Assembly (NCBI GenBank): GCA_963735085.1
Contig: CAVTJP010000002.1
Coordinates: 1,178,001 to 1,242,000, forward strand
Direction: 5' to 3'
Length of the DNA stretch: 64,000 bases
Source of the DNA: DATJGR01 sp963735085
GTDB lineage: Bacteria > Pseudomonadota > Gammaproteobacteria > Pseudomonadales > Azotimanducaceae
In this document: one piece after another, positions 1 through 8,678 of the stretch
Layout: each line of letters starts with the position of its first letter
How positions within the stretch are numbered: position 1 is the first letter of the stretch
Translations under genes and position numbers: made by a program
The notes under the pieces: model-generated
The model's input: only the letters and a program-made list of their open reading frames with translations
What the model was told of the DNA's origin: nothing
Database searches by the model: none

Positions 1-572
1 GCGCTTCCATCACCGTCGAACAGCTCATCGGCGACGATGTGCGGCTGCGCGCCACCGGATTTCACGATCGGCTCGAGGATGAGATCAACGGATTCGTATT
101 CGACGCGAGCGCCGGTGGCTTCACCGCGTTGAATACCAACGGGAAGAGCCACCGCGACGGTATCGAATTGTCGTTCCAAGCCCAGCTGAACGAACTGACA
201 CGCGTGCGCGCCGACTATACGTATATCGATTCGACACAGGACGTAAACGGCAAGCAGGAAAACGAACTGCGCCGGCCGCACAACAGCGGCCGCGTGATCG
301 TGAATTTCAATCCCCTGCCCGACCGGCTGATGTTCGAACTCGGCGCCGCCTATGTCGGCGATCACTACGACGACAACTTCGCGACGTTTCCCGCGACCCG
401 GCTCAATCTCAACGGGTACACGCTGGTACACTTCACGGCACGTTATCGATTCAACGACCATTTCGAGCTGACGGGACGCATCGAAAACGCCACAGACGAG
501 CACTATCAGGACGTCTGGGGTTATGCGACGCCGGGCCGCCGTGGATTCGTTGGACTCAACATGAGGCTGTGA
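1..572 (+). CDS. TonB-dependent outer-membrane receptor, C-terminal part
   Basis: The reading frame is open from the left edge (frame 3) to a TGA at 570-572, so only about the last 190 residues are present. The protein shows alternating aromatic and charged beta-strand segments and a terminal strand ending in G-L-N-M-R-L preceded by a typical late-barrel segment (GRIENATDEHYQDVWGYATP). This combination is characteristic of the C-terminal strands of TonB-dependent receptors, which import siderophores, vitamins or other large ligands across the outer membrane. The ligand cannot be told from this fragment. The stop overlaps the start of the next gene (TGATG), which suggests co-translation with the M20 peptidase. 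Confidence 0.85.
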   Translation, partial: ASITVEQLIGDDVRLRATGFHDRLEDEINGFVFDASAGGFTALNTNGKSHRDGIELSFQAQLNELTRVRADYTYIDSTQDVNGKQENELRRPHNSGRVIVNFNPLPDRLMFELGAAYVGDHYDDNFATFPATRLNLNGYTLVHFTARYRFNDHFELTGRIENATDEHYQDVWGYATPGRRGFVGLNMRL

Positions 573-1978
573 TGGAACCGTTCGAGCTGATGATCGGCGA
601 AACCTGGGATTCGAGCATCGTACCGACATTGTGCCGCTACATCGAAATCCCCAACAAATCGCCAATGTTCGACGCCGACTGGCACGCACACGGTCATATG
701 CGCGACGCTGTCAACCTGTTGGCGGACTGGTGTCGTTCCCGCAACGTTGAAGGGCTTGTGCTCGAAATTGTGGAGCTGCCGAACCGCACGCCGGTATTGT
801 TCGGCGAGATCGCGGGCTCGTCACCAGATGCGCCCACGGTGCTGCTATACGGCCACTACGACAAGCAGCCGGAATTCACCGGCTGGCAGGATGGGCTCGG
901 GCCGTGGACGCCGGTGATCCGCGACGGGCGTCTGTACGGACGCGGCGGCGCCGACGATGGTTATGCGACATTCGCGAGTCTCACTGCGATCGCAGCGCTG
1001 CAGCAGGAAGGCTTGCCGATCCCCCGCTGCGTGCTGCTAATCGAGGGTTGCGAGGAAAGCGGCAGCTTCGACCTGCCACCGTATCTGGAACATCTCGGCA
1101 AGCGCATCGGCACACCGGACCTGGTCATCTGTCTCGACGCCGAATGTGGCGACTACGAACGCTTGTGGCTGTCGTCGTCGTTGCGCGGTACGCTGCTCGG
1201 CACGTTGGAAGTCTCGGTGCTCACCGAGGGCGTGCACTCGGGTGCTGCGAGCGGCATCGTGCCGTCGAGCTTTCGCATCCTGCGCGGCCTGCTCGATCGC
1301 ATCGAAGATGCGACGACCGGCACCATGGTCGACGCGCTGCACGTACCAATCAATGCGCAGACGCGGGCCAATGCGCGCGAACTCGTCGAGACGCTTGGCG
1401 ACGTCATCATCGACCGCTATCCGTGGCAATCCGACATGACGCCGATGGAACACGATGCAGTCGAACTGGTGTTGAACAACACCTGGCGACCGACGCTGAG
1501 CGTAACAGGACTGTCCGGCGCACCGCCCGTAACGTCCGCCGGCAACACGCTGCGGCCATCAACATCGGCGAAGCTGTCGATCCGTCTACCGCCGACGCTC
1601 GACGGTAACGCAGCCGAGCGTGTGGTCAAATCGCTGCTCGAAACCAACCCACCCTATGGCGCCCACGTACGCTTTATTTCCGATGGCGCGCAACAAGGCT
1701 GGGCGGCACCGAATGTATCACCAGAGCTAGGCGAGGCATTTGCCAAAGCGTCGCAACGCTATTTCGACCAGCCCGTCCGCTACATGGGCATGGGCGGCAC
1801 AATCCCCTTCTTGAAGATGTTGGGAGATCGATTTCCGGATGCGCAGTTCATGGTGACCGGCGTCCTCGGTCCGCACTCGAATGCCCACGGTCCGAACGAG
1901 TTCCTCGACATCGAAACCGGCAAGCGCGTCACCTGTTGTGTGGCGCATGTGCTGGCGAATTACACGACACGAACCTGA
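572..1978 (+). CDS. M20-family metallopeptidase (dipeptidase-like)
   Basis: The protein has about 468 residues, the usual length for M20 dipeptidases with an inserted dimerisation domain. Visible metal-ligand motifs are GHYDKQPE near residue 95 (first His and the Asp two residues later), a GGADDGYA segment near 127 with the bridging Asp, the EGCEESGS pair near 160 holding the catalytic Glu, and a late PHSNAHGPNE segment near 440 with the last His. These are the dinuclear zinc site of the family. ATG 572 was chosen over the adjacent GTG 569; it overlaps the receptor stop by one base. No signal peptide is visible, so a cytoplasmic peptidase processing the product imported by the upstream receptor is a reasonable inference. 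Confidence 0.9.
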   Translation: MEPFELMIGETWDSSIVPTLCRYIEIPNKSPMFDADWHAHGHMRDAVNLLADWCRSRNVEGLVLEIVELPNRTPVLFGEIAGSSPDAPTVLLYGHYDKQPEFTGWQDGLGPWTPVIRDGRLYGRGGADDGYATFASLTAIAALQQEGLPIPRCVLLIEGCEESGSFDLPPYLEHLGKRIGTPDLVICLDAECGDYERLWLSSSLRGTLLGTLEVSVLTEGVHSGAASGIVPSSFRILRGLLDRIEDATTGTMVDALHVPINAQTRANARELVETLGDVIIDRYPWQSDMTPMEHDAVELVLNNTWRPTLSVTGLSGAPPVTSAGNTLRPSTSAKLSIRLPPTLDGNAAERVVKSLLETNPPYGAHVRFISDGAQQGWAAPNVSPELGEAFAKASQRYFDQPVRYMGMGGTIPFLKMLGDRFPDAQFMVTGVLGPHSNAHGPNEFLDIETGKRVTCCVAHVLANYTTRT

Positions 1979-2016
1979 GTCGTCGCGATTCACGGTGGAG
2001 GCGTGTCCACTGGCAA

Positions 2017-2081
2017 AGGGTCAGAGTGCTTCATTCGACGTTGAGCCGCGGCTACCTTTTCTGCTGAAGCACTCTGACCCT
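2017..2081. repeat. GGGTCAGAG hairpin, first copy of composite repeat
   Basis: Perfect 17-bp inverted repeat: 2017-2033 pairs with 2065-2081, both containing GGGTCAGAGTGCTTCA. The loop carries GAGCCGCGGCTA. The same hairpin with near-identical loop recurs at 22603-22667, in both cases followed by GAAGCGCGTCGCTCGAG and a long inverted-repeat element. It may act as a terminator for the peptidase operon but has no clean T-run. Confidence 0.85.
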
Positions 2082-2110
2082 CTCCCGAACCGAAGCGCGT
2101 CGCTCGAGTT

Positions 2111-2227
2111 GTGATGGGGGCGGATCTTCCATGCGGCAGACCGTACTGCGCCAGGGATGGCGCAGGACGAGCCTCCAGGGATGGGACCTACGGCGTGTCT
2201 GCCGCATGGAAGATCCGCCCCCATCAC
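2111..2227. repeat. Long inverted-repeat element with 55-bp core (copy A)
   Basis: A perfect 31-bp inverted repeat, 2111-2141 against 2197-2227 (starts GTGATGGGGGCGGATCTTCC), encloses a 55-base core 2142-2196. The core contains GCGCCAGGGATGGCGC followed by GAGCCTCCAGGGATGGGAC. The same core with one mismatch lies in reverse orientation at 22496-22550 but with different arms. This is a small non-autonomous palindromic intergenic element; no protein is encoded. Confidence 0.9.
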
Positions 2228-2251
2228 GACAACACCGAAGCACTCCGCCCC

Positions 2252-2842
2252 TCAGTGCAACAAACGACTCTCCGCGCCGAATTGCGCCCTCAGGAATTCC
2301 ATCTGATCGCCGAGGATGCGGCCGCTGTTGATCAGCGCGAGGTATTCCGCGAAATTCGGCACGTACGGCAATGCGAGCAGCTCCATGTGCCGCTCGTGCA
2401 GCAGGCGATCACCCTTACGGTGGTTGCAGCGTCGGCACGCGGCGACGACGTTGTCCCACTCGTCGCGACCACCCCGCGAGCGCGGCACCACGTGATCGCG
2501 GGTCAGTTCCCGATCCAGATGATGATGCCCGCAATACAGGCACACGTTGCGATCGCGGCGGAACAGCGCCTGGTTCGTCAACGGCGGCACGTGCCGCAGC
2601 GGCGGCACCACCCGGCCTTCGCAGGCGATGATGCTGTGGACGTCCATGTGTGATTGCGAGCCATCGAAGCGTGAATGGCCGCCGCGGATTTCCAGAATCG
2701 GATCGCCCAGCGACCAGAGGACCAGTTCGCGCGCGTATAGGCAAACAGCATCCTGCCAGGTCGACCACTCGACGGGTTGACCTGCTACGTTGAGGCGCAA
2801 GATCCGCGGTGCGCGCTCGAAATCTGCCAACGTTGCCAACAC
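2252..2842 (-). CDS. HNH endonuclease family protein
   Basis: The protein has about 196 residues from a GTG start at 2842. The C-terminal half carries a zinc-binding HNH fold: CLYC, then DHVVPRSRGG with the His-Asx part of the nuclease core, and DNVVAACRRCN with the second Cys pair and the Asn/His end. The N-terminal 90 residues have no motif I recognise. Stand-alone HNH proteins of this size are widespread and are usually annotated as restriction-like or repair nucleases; the substrate is unknown. It stands between the palindromic repeats and the LLM oxidoreductase gene and seems separate from the catabolic operon behind it. The start is uncertain because no clear ribosome binding site precedes it. 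Confidence 0.85.
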   Translation of the reverse strand: MLATLADFERAPRILRLNVAGQPVEWSTWQDAVCLYARELVLWSLGDPILEIRGGHSRFDGSQSHMDVHSIIACEGRVVPPLRHVPPLTNQALFRRDRNVCLYCGHHHLDRELTRDHVVPRSRGGRDEWDNVVAACRRCNHRKGDRLLHERHMELLALPYVPNFAEYLALINSGRILGDQMEFLRAQFGAESRLLH

Positions 2843-3000
2843 GAAATGTTCCTCGCGAACACTCTCGGACCCCTTCGTCAGGTCATTCGGTTCGACCGGG
2901 CTGATCGGGGGCGGCTAATCATGAACAAAGATCGAAACCGACGCAAACGCCAACGAGCGGCCGAAGCCGCTCGCTGCGTTGAACACTTTCGGGCGAAAAG

Positions 3001-4080
3001 TCAGCCGGCCGCCGCGGTCTCGACATCGTTCTGCAACACCGGCAACACCTTGTCGGCAAACAGTCGAAGATTGCGTTCGGCTTCGTCGTACGGCATCCCG
3101 GCGTAGCTGAACACCGAGTTGAACGCCTGCGAGCGCGTCTTCTGGCACGTCTGCCGGATGCGGTCGATACACATCTTCGGCGTACCCCAAACTTGCAGAT
3201 CGAGGTACATCTGCGTCATCTCGTCCGCGCTGCGGCGGTCCGATTCGGACATCGCGGCGTAGAACTCGTAACCCTTCGTCTTCGCGAAGTGCTCGCCGCC
3301 GAACTCGTAGTGCTTGCGCGCGGTTTCCCAGTAGCCGCCGATCCATCGGACGGCTTTCTCGCGGGCGCGTTTCTCGTCTTCGTCGCAAAACACCCATCCC
3401 GCGATGATTGGGGCCGGCGCGGGCGCGTTGTTGACCTTCTGATAGACCTCGCGGTACGCCGCGAGTTCGGCGTCGACCATCGGCCACGGCTTTTGCGGGA
3501 TCACCAGAATGCCGATGCCCAGGCGCGCCATGATTTCCACCGACTCCGGCGACACCGCCGCGGCGTAACTGCGGCCCTTGAACGTCTTCTCCGGCTTCGG
3601 CCGGATGTCCTTGCGCGGCTGCTTGTAGTGCTTGCCGTCGAATTCGCAATAGCCCTGTTCGAGCCCGGCGAGCACCATCTGCGCGGCTTCGACAAAGCGT
3701 TCGCGCGATTCGTCCATCGGTATCCGGAAGCCTTCGAACTCGACCCGGCCGGCACCGCGGCCCATACCGAGAATCAAGCGTCCCTCGGAAATATGGTCGA
3801 GCATCGATATCTCTTCGGCGACGCGTATTGGGTCGTGCCACGGCAATACGACCACCATCGACCCGAGCTTGATGCGTTGCGTGCGGCCGGCCATATACGT
3901 CAGGAACTGCATGACGTCCGGGCACATCGTGTAGTCCGTAAAGTGGTGTTCCACGCCCCAGATGGAATCGAATCCCAACGGTTCAGCCAGATTTGCCAAC
4001 CGCAGTTCGTTGCGATACACCTCGCCATCGCTGATCCGGTTTTCCGGATTCTGAAATATCGTTGCCATTCCTACTTGCAT
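3001..4080 (-). CDS. LLM-class F420/FMN-dependent oxidoreductase
   Basis: The protein has 359 residues. It has the luciferase-like TIM-barrel signature: an early WGVEHHF segment near residue 44, then LPWHDPIRVAEE and SEGRLILGMGRG around 80-110, where the flavin phosphate is bound. Proteins of this type use reduced FMN or F420 in monooxygenation or dehydrogenation, and this member resembles the alkanal-monooxygenase-like group. ATG 4080 was chosen because GGGAGG lies eight bases upstream; the internal ATG at 4068 has no usable spacing. It is the last catabolic gene of a minus-strand run after the enoyl-CoA hydratase (20-bp gap), suggesting a role in the same degradation pathway. A partner flavin reductase is not seen nearby. 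Confidence 0.88.
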   Translation of the reverse strand: MQVGMATIFQNPENRISDGEVYRNELRLANLAEPLGFDSIWGVEHHFTDYTMCPDVMQFLTYMAGRTQRIKLGSMVVVLPWHDPIRVAEEISMLDHISEGRLILGMGRGAGRVEFEGFRIPMDESRERFVEAAQMVLAGLEQGYCEFDGKHYKQPRKDIRPKPEKTFKGRSYAAAVSPESVEIMARLGIGILVIPQKPWPMVDAELAAYREVYQKVNNAPAPAPIIAGWVFCDEDEKRAREKAVRWIGGYWETARKHYEFGGEHFAKTKGYEFYAAMSESDRRSADEMTQMYLDLQVWGTPKMCIDRIRQTCQKTRSQAFNSVFSYAGMPYDEAERNLRLFADKVLPVLQNDVETAAAG

Positions 4081-4100
4081 TGCGTCTGCCTCCCGGCCAG

Positions 4101-4931
4101 TTAGTCGATCAGATTCTTCGGTACGTCGGACGGTGTCTGCGACCATTTGGGCGCGCGTTTTTCGACAAACGACTGTACACCCTCGCGCGCATCCGGCTGA
4201 TTGCCGAACCATGCAAACGCCGGGTTCTCGCGGCGCATCATGTCGGCAACGTTCAGATTCATCCCGTCCCATAGAAACTTCTTAGTCACCGCGACCGACG
4301 CCGGTGCGGTATTGGCAGCAATGTCGCGCGCCATGTCGAGAGCGGCGGGCAACACCTCGGCCTGCGGTAGCGCGCGGCTCGCCAAGCCCATCGCCGCTGC
4401 CTCCGCGCCGCTGATCGTCTTGCCCGACAACAGCAACTCGGCCGCCCGCGACAGCCCGACGACGCGCGCCAACGTCACGTGCGACGCCAACTCCGGCAGT
4501 ACGCCGCGGCGCACGAATGCAAACGCGATCTTGGCTTTCTCCGCGACGATGCGCACATCGGCGAGCATCGGATAGGTAATGCCGACGCCGACCGCATGTC
4601 CGTTCAACGCCGCGATCACCGGCTTGTTGATTTGATACGGATACAGCGCCGGCGGCGCGGTATTGCGCGGCTCGGTTGGCCGGTCTCTGCCGCCGAACGT
4701 GCCACCGCCGCGGCCGAGATCTGCGCCGGCACAAAATGCGCGGTCGCCGGCGCCGGTCAACACAACCACGCGAATTGCGTTGTCGTCATTGCACCGGTGC
4801 ATCGCCTGGGTGAGTTCTGCGGCCATCGTCGCGGTCCACGCGTTCATCGCCTCAGGCCGGTTCAGCGTGATCTGCGCAACGCCGGCATCGACCTCGAACA
4901 GCAATTGTTCGTAGCTCGTCTGTTTGCTCAT
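4101..4931 (-). CDS. Enoyl-CoA hydratase/isomerase family protein
   Basis: The protein has 276 residues, normal for the crotonase family. LNRPEAMNAW near residue 24 is the conserved N-terminal motif; AFCAGADL near 67 and NGHAVGVG near 115 form the oxyanion hole, and RRGVLPELASH near 145 carries the Glu in the position of a catalytic residue. It hydrates or rearranges an enoyl-CoA thioester; the acyl group is not predictable. ATG 4931 is preceded by AGGAGA at good spacing, so the upstream in-frame Met is not needed. It lies between the SDR (39-bp gap) and the LLM oxidoreductase in a minus-strand catabolic operon. Confidence 0.92.
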   Translation of the reverse strand: MSKQTSYEQLLFEVDAGVAQITLNRPEAMNAWTATMAAELTQAMHRCNDDNAIRVVVLTGAGDRAFCAGADLGRGGGTFGGRDRPTEPRNTAPPALYPYQINKPVIAALNGHAVGVGITYPMLADVRIVAEKAKIAFAFVRRGVLPELASHVTLARVVGLSRAAELLLSGKTISGAEAAAMGLASRALPQAEVLPAALDMARDIAANTAPASVAVTKKFLWDGMNLNVADMMRRENPAFAWFGNQPDAREGVQSFVEKRAPKWSQTPSDVPKNLID

Positions 4932-4970
4932 TGAATCTCTCCTTGCCAAAACATCGTCGCGCCAAATGGC

Positions 4971-5837
4971 TCAGCGTTCGTCGATCAACGGCTGCAACTT
5001 TTCCCGCCGTGTCTGCGCCGCGGCCATGTGCCGCTGCATCTCATCCAGCGCATTCTCATTAGGCTCCCAACCCGCGCGCGCATCGCGCAAGCCGCCGTCC
5101 ATCAACACGTACGCGCCGCTCATGAATTCACCGTCGGCGCCGACCATGAACCTCACGAGACCGGCAATATCCGCCGGGTGCCCGACGCGGCCAACCGGCG
5201 TGCGTGATTCCAGTTGGGTGCGGATCACGCCCCCCGGATCGCCTGCCAGGCCCTGCGCGAGCGGCGTTTCGATGACGCCGGGGCCGATCGCATTGACGGT
5301 GATGCCGTGCGGGCCGAGGTCCTGTGACCAGCCGCGCACCATCATCCGCACGCCCGCCTTTGTCGCCGAGTACGCGAACATCGGGCCGCTGGTGTTCTCC
5401 GCTGCAAGCGACGAAATGCAGACGATGCGTCCGCCGGTGCCAAGCTTCACCATCTGCTGCGCGGTCGCCTGCACCGTCAGGAACACGCCAGTCAGATTCA
5501 CGTCGAGTTGGTCCTGCCAATCCTTCACGTTCATCTCGAGCACCGAACCGCCACGGCCGATGCCGGCATTCGCCAGCGCGATGTCGAGCCGGCCGAATTC
5601 GGCGACGCATTGCGCCGCGGCGGCCTGCATCTGTGCGTGCGAAGCGACATTGGCTTTCACCACCACCGCGCGGCGACCGAGTTGCGTTACGAGATTCGCC
5701 GTCATCTCTGCACCGTCAGTGTCGATGTCGGCGATGAAAATATCGGCGCCGTCGCGCGCCAACCGCTCGGCAATGCCGCGGCCGATGCCGGAACCGGCGC
5801 CGGTAATGAACGCCACTTTTCCTTTCAGATCACTCAT
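4971..5837 (-). CDS. SDR-family NAD(P)-dependent oxidoreductase
   Basis: The protein has 288 residues. The Rossmann motif TGAGSGIGRG lies at residues 12-21, NAG at 90-92, and the catalytic set is Ser142/143 with Tyr156 and Lys160 (YSATK). The aspartates near residue 37-41 after the second strand favour NAD over NADP. ATG 5837 follows GAGGAGG at six bases. It overlaps the end of the upstream sulfatase by eight bases, so the two are probably co-translated. The function is an alcohol/ketone oxidoreductase step in the same operon; the substrate is unknown. Confidence 0.93.
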   Translation of the reverse strand: MSDLKGKVAFITGAGSGIGRGIAERLARDGADIFIADIDTDGAEMTANLVTQLGRRAVVVKANVASHAQMQAAAAQCVAEFGRLDIALANAGIGRGGSVLEMNVKDWQDQLDVNLTGVFLTVQATAQQMVKLGTGGRIVCISSLAAENTSGPMFAYSATKAGVRMMVRGWSQDLGPHGITVNAIGPGVIETPLAQGLAGDPGGVIRTQLESRTPVGRVGHPADIAGLVRFMVGADGEFMSGAYVLMDGGLRDARAGWEPNENALDEMQRHMAAAQTRREKLQPLIDER

Positions 5838-7365
5838 GTATTGCCTCCTCTTTGTATGTTTCATTCAGGTCTATGAGCCCGGTCGTCGGGGTCACGCGTA
5901 GATGACTCAATGTCTTGTCGGTATGCCGCATCCGCCACGACAACAAACGCTGCGAACAATCTGCCAGGCGCGCCTGGCCGCGTTCGTCCCTGGCGAGATT
6001 GACGCATTCGCCGGGATCGTTGCGCAGATCGAACAGCAGTGGCGGCAGTGCAGCGAAATGCACGTATTTCGTATCGAGGCTGCGCACGACATTCAGCGAA
6101 CACGTCTCCAGTGTGAGTCCGAGTGCATCGGTAAGACCTGCATCGCGAAAGTCGTATTCCCAATGCGCTTCGCAGCGCCAGTCGTGCGGTTCGTCGCGCC
6201 CGGCCAGGAATGGCATCAGGCTACGGCCGTCGCATTGCCGCGGCGCGTCGAGATCGAGCCATTGCAGCATCGTTGGCATCACATCGACGTGCTCAGTAAA
6301 TGCCGACACGCGCGCCTGCGCCATACCGTCAGGCATCTTGACGATCATAGGTATGTGGTACGACTGGTCGAAGAAGCCCGTCTTGCCATACAGCCAGTGA
6401 TCACCCATTTGTTCACCGTGATCCGACGTGAAGATCACCAGCGTGTCGTTCCATTCGCCGAGCGATTCGAGGTGCGCAAACAACCGGCCCATGTTGTCGT
6501 CGACTTCGGCCATCAATCCGTAGTAGCTCGCCTGCAACAGTTTGTGGCGCGTTGCATCCGTGTGTGCTGCATGGCGGCCCGCAGCCAGATGCGCCGCCAG
6601 CCACGGATGCAACGCGGCTTCGGCATCGATGTCTTCGCAGCGTAGGCAATCCGGCAGCGATGTCAGGGGGTAGCGTGCGTTGTACGGTTCTGCCGCAACC
6701 CACGGCGGATGCGGCGCGCGCAGCGACAGATGCACTGCCCAACCGGGTTCCTGCTTTGCATGTGCACCGATGTAATCCATCGCGCTCTGCACCAGAAACC
6801 GGGTGTCGGTGTGCTGCGCGGCGAACAGCGATGGGCGTGGCACGGCCGATACGTCGGCACTTCGAGGTGGCGCCGCGCGCTGGCCATACGTCGCACCGTG
6901 ATCAGCCGGCAATTCATAGCCGAACTGCGTCAGCCATTTCCGCCACGGTCCGCAATGCGTCGCCATATCGACGACCGGGGTGATACCCGGCAGGATGCCT
7001 TCGTCGGTGCGTAGCCGCGCATCGTCCTCCGTCATGAAACGCGGATCAGGCGCAGTGTGGGTATAGCCGAACAACGCCGGATCGTAGCCGGCACGGCGCA
7101 CTTCCAGAGCCCAATTCGTGAAACGCCGATCGAGCGGCGTGCCGTTCGTGCTCGAACGATGATTGTGCAGATACATACCCGTGTGCAGGCACGCGCGACT
7201 CGGACCGCATGGCACCGCGTTCGCATAGTGACGCTCGAACAGCACGCCCTGTGCGGCTAGGGCATCGAGGTGCGGCGAACGCACCACCGGATGACCGACG
7301 GCGGACAGACAATCGCCGCGCCATTGGTCGGCCGTTATCAGCAATAGGTTCTTGCGCCGCATCAT
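5830..7365 (-). CDS. Sulfatase (formylglycine-dependent, alkaline phosphatase superfamily)
   Basis: The protein has 511 residues. The N-terminus LLLITADQWRGD supplies the first metal-binding Asp (residue 13), and VPCGPSRACLHTG at 51-63 is the sulfatase signature C-x-P-S-R, whose Cys53 is converted to formylglycine by a maturase. FTSDHGEQMGDHWLYGK later supplies metal-binding Asp and His. No signal peptide is visible, so the enzyme is probably cytoplasmic and acts on a small sulfate or phosphonate ester instead of extracellular polysaccharide. ATG 7365 or 7362 are equally possible starts. It lies 25 bp behind a secreted dienelactone hydrolase and overlaps the SDR gene. No maturase gene is present in the window. 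Confidence 0.9.
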   Translation of the reverse strand: MMRRKNLLLITADQWRGDCLSAVGHPVVRSPHLDALAAQGVLFERHYANAVPCGPSRACLHTGMYLHNHRSSTNGTPLDRRFTNWALEVRRAGYDPALFGYTHTAPDPRFMTEDDARLRTDEGILPGITPVVDMATHCGPWRKWLTQFGYELPADHGATYGQRAAPPRSADVSAVPRPSLFAAQHTDTRFLVQSAMDYIGAHAKQEPGWAVHLSLRAPHPPWVAAEPYNARYPLTSLPDCLRCEDIDAEAALHPWLAAHLAAGRHAAHTDATRHKLLQASYYGLMAEVDDNMGRLFAHLESLGEWNDTLVIFTSDHGEQMGDHWLYGKTGFFDQSYHIPMIVKMPDGMAQARVSAFTEHVDVMPTMLQWLDLDAPRQCDGRSLMPFLAGRDEPHDWRCEAHWEYDFRDAGLTDALGLTLETCSLNVVRSLDTKYVHFAALPPLLFDLRNDPGECVNLARDERGQARLADCSQRLLSWRMRHTDKTLSHLRVTPTTGLIDLNETYKEEAIHE

Positions 7366-7390
7366 TGCCCGTGCGTCATGGCGGGCAACG

Positions 7391-8206
7391 TCATTGCAAT
7401 GTCCGCGCGAGATAGGCCTTGAGCCGCTGCCACGCACTCAGTGCCGGCGCGTAGTTCGCATCGGGATCGCGATCGACGTACAGCCAGAAGCCGTGCTTGA
7501 CGTTGTCATACACGTGCACATCGTTTTTGATGCCCGCCTCGCGCAGCGCTGCGACAAAGTGCGCGACCACGTCTGGCGTGATGTTCGGGTCGAGTCCGGC
7601 GAATGTGCCGTAGAGTGGATGATGCATCTGCTTCAGCTTCTCCGGATCGTCCAGCAGACTGCCGTAGAACATCGCAACCGCCGGGTGATCGGCGCCATCG
7701 ATGCCGAACCGTAATGCCACGCCGCCGCCGTAGCACCAGCCGATGGTCGCGATCTTGCCGGTCACGTCGGCGCGACCCTTCAAGAAATTCGCCGCGGCGT
7801 CGAGATTGGCGATCAGCCGATCGGGATGGGCCAAGGTTTCATTCACCAGCGCCATGTTCTCCGTCGGGTTCGAACCCGTGCGGCCGGAGTACAGATCGGC
7901 CGCCAGCGCGACATAGCCTTCGGCCGCAAACGCATCGGCAACCTGACGTACGCGCGGCACGAGCCCGTTCCATTCATGGATCAGGATCACCGCGGGATGT
8001 TTGCCCTCGCCCGCTGGCACCGCGAGATAGCCCTGCGCCTTCGGGTCGGCCGGGAAATAACCAACCGAATCACCAAGCGGTGGCTTGCCCTTGCCGAGAA
8101 TCGCCGCAGGTACCGCGTCTTCGGCGGTAGGCGCGTACGGTACCGATTCGGCGCGCGCCGCAACCGCGTAAAGGACCACCGATAGCAACAGCGTCAGTTT
8201 TCGCAT
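7391..8206 (-). CDS. Dienelactone hydrolase family protein, exported
   Basis: The protein has 271 residues with a clear Sec signal peptide (MRKLTLLLSVVLYAVAARA). The dienelactone hydrolase fold is shown by HEWNGL (Glu78), the nucleophile elbow GWCYGG with Cys158, and a late KHGFW with the catalytic His near 245. The use of Cys as nucleophile is typical of this family. Export is less usual and points to hydrolysis of an ester or lactone in the periplasm. It heads the minus-strand operon that continues into sulfatase, SDR, enoyl-CoA hydratase and LLM oxidoreductase. Confidence 0.88.
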   Translation of the reverse strand: MRKLTLLLSVVLYAVAARAESVPYAPTAEDAVPAAILGKGKPPLGDSVGYFPADPKAQGYLAVPAGEGKHPAVILIHEWNGLVPRVRQVADAFAAEGYVALAADLYSGRTGSNPTENMALVNETLAHPDRLIANLDAAANFLKGRADVTGKIATIGWCYGGGVALRFGIDGADHPAVAMFYGSLLDDPEKLKQMHHPLYGTFAGLDPNITPDVVAHFVAALREAGIKNDVHVYDNVKHGFWLYVDRDPDANYAPALSAWQRLKAYLARTLQ

Positions 8207-8221
8207 GATGTCCGCCCCCCC

Positions 8222-8572
8222 TCATTCCAATGGTATGAACAGACACGTCCTTGGTTCGCCAGCCACCGCCTGACTTTTGTGACCATGACCCGTGGTGTCT
8301 TCGGCCAACAGGATAGTGCCCGGGCCGAGTCTGCGACGTGTGCCGTCACCAACGATCAAGTCGACCGAACCGGTCAGATTGACGACGTACTGACGTCGCG
8401 GCGCGTTATGGAAATCGAGGTCATAGTCACCATCGACTTCGCGAAACAGCACACCGCGCGCCGCAACCATCTTCGAGATGCGGCCGAACGCGCCGCTCTG
8501 ATCGAACTCGACGTCGACATCCTCGAAATGCGATTCGCCGTCGGCTCCGGTATAGACGCGCACGATCTGCAT
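8222..8572 (-). CDS. Small cupin-like protein
   Basis: The protein has 116 residues from ATG 8572, which has GAGGGC seven bases upstream. The pattern RQYVVNLTGSVDLIVGDG, then GPGTILLAEDTTGHGH is a cupin-type second half with a late His pair, but the first cupin motif is degenerate. Related proteins are annotated as cupin-domain proteins of unknown role. It lies 15 bp upstream of the exported dienelactone hydrolase on the same strand and may be the first gene of that operon. Its start faces the divergent MFS carrier gene across about 106 bp. Confidence 0.75.
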   Translation of the reverse strand: MQIVRVYTGADGESHFEDVDVEFDQSGAFGRISKMVAARGVLFREVDGDYDLDFHNAPRRQYVVNLTGSVDLIVGDGTRRRLGPGTILLAEDTTGHGHKSQAVAGEPRTCLFIPLE

Positions 8573-8678
8573 GGATTGCCCTCGGGGTGCCACAGCGAAG
8601 CCGTTACCATACCACCGCATCATTTGCGCGACAGCCTGTGCATCACCGCGTCCCCTTCACCGCAGCCTCGAGCGCTGC

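Noticed and set aside
2017..2227. CRISPR array
   Set aside because: Repeats are palindromes with two or three copies, not regularly spaced direct repeats, and no cas gene is present.
2021..2653. Several short frames in the repeats at 2021-2650
   Set aside because: They come from the palindromic elements or are antisense to the HNH gene; similar frames appear at 22452-22808 for the same reason.
3193..4104. Long plus-strand open frame of 303 codons opposite the LLM oxidoreductase
   Set aside because: Low-complexity, His/Arg-rich translation without any family motif; the opposite strand encodes a recognisable enzyme with ribosome binding site.
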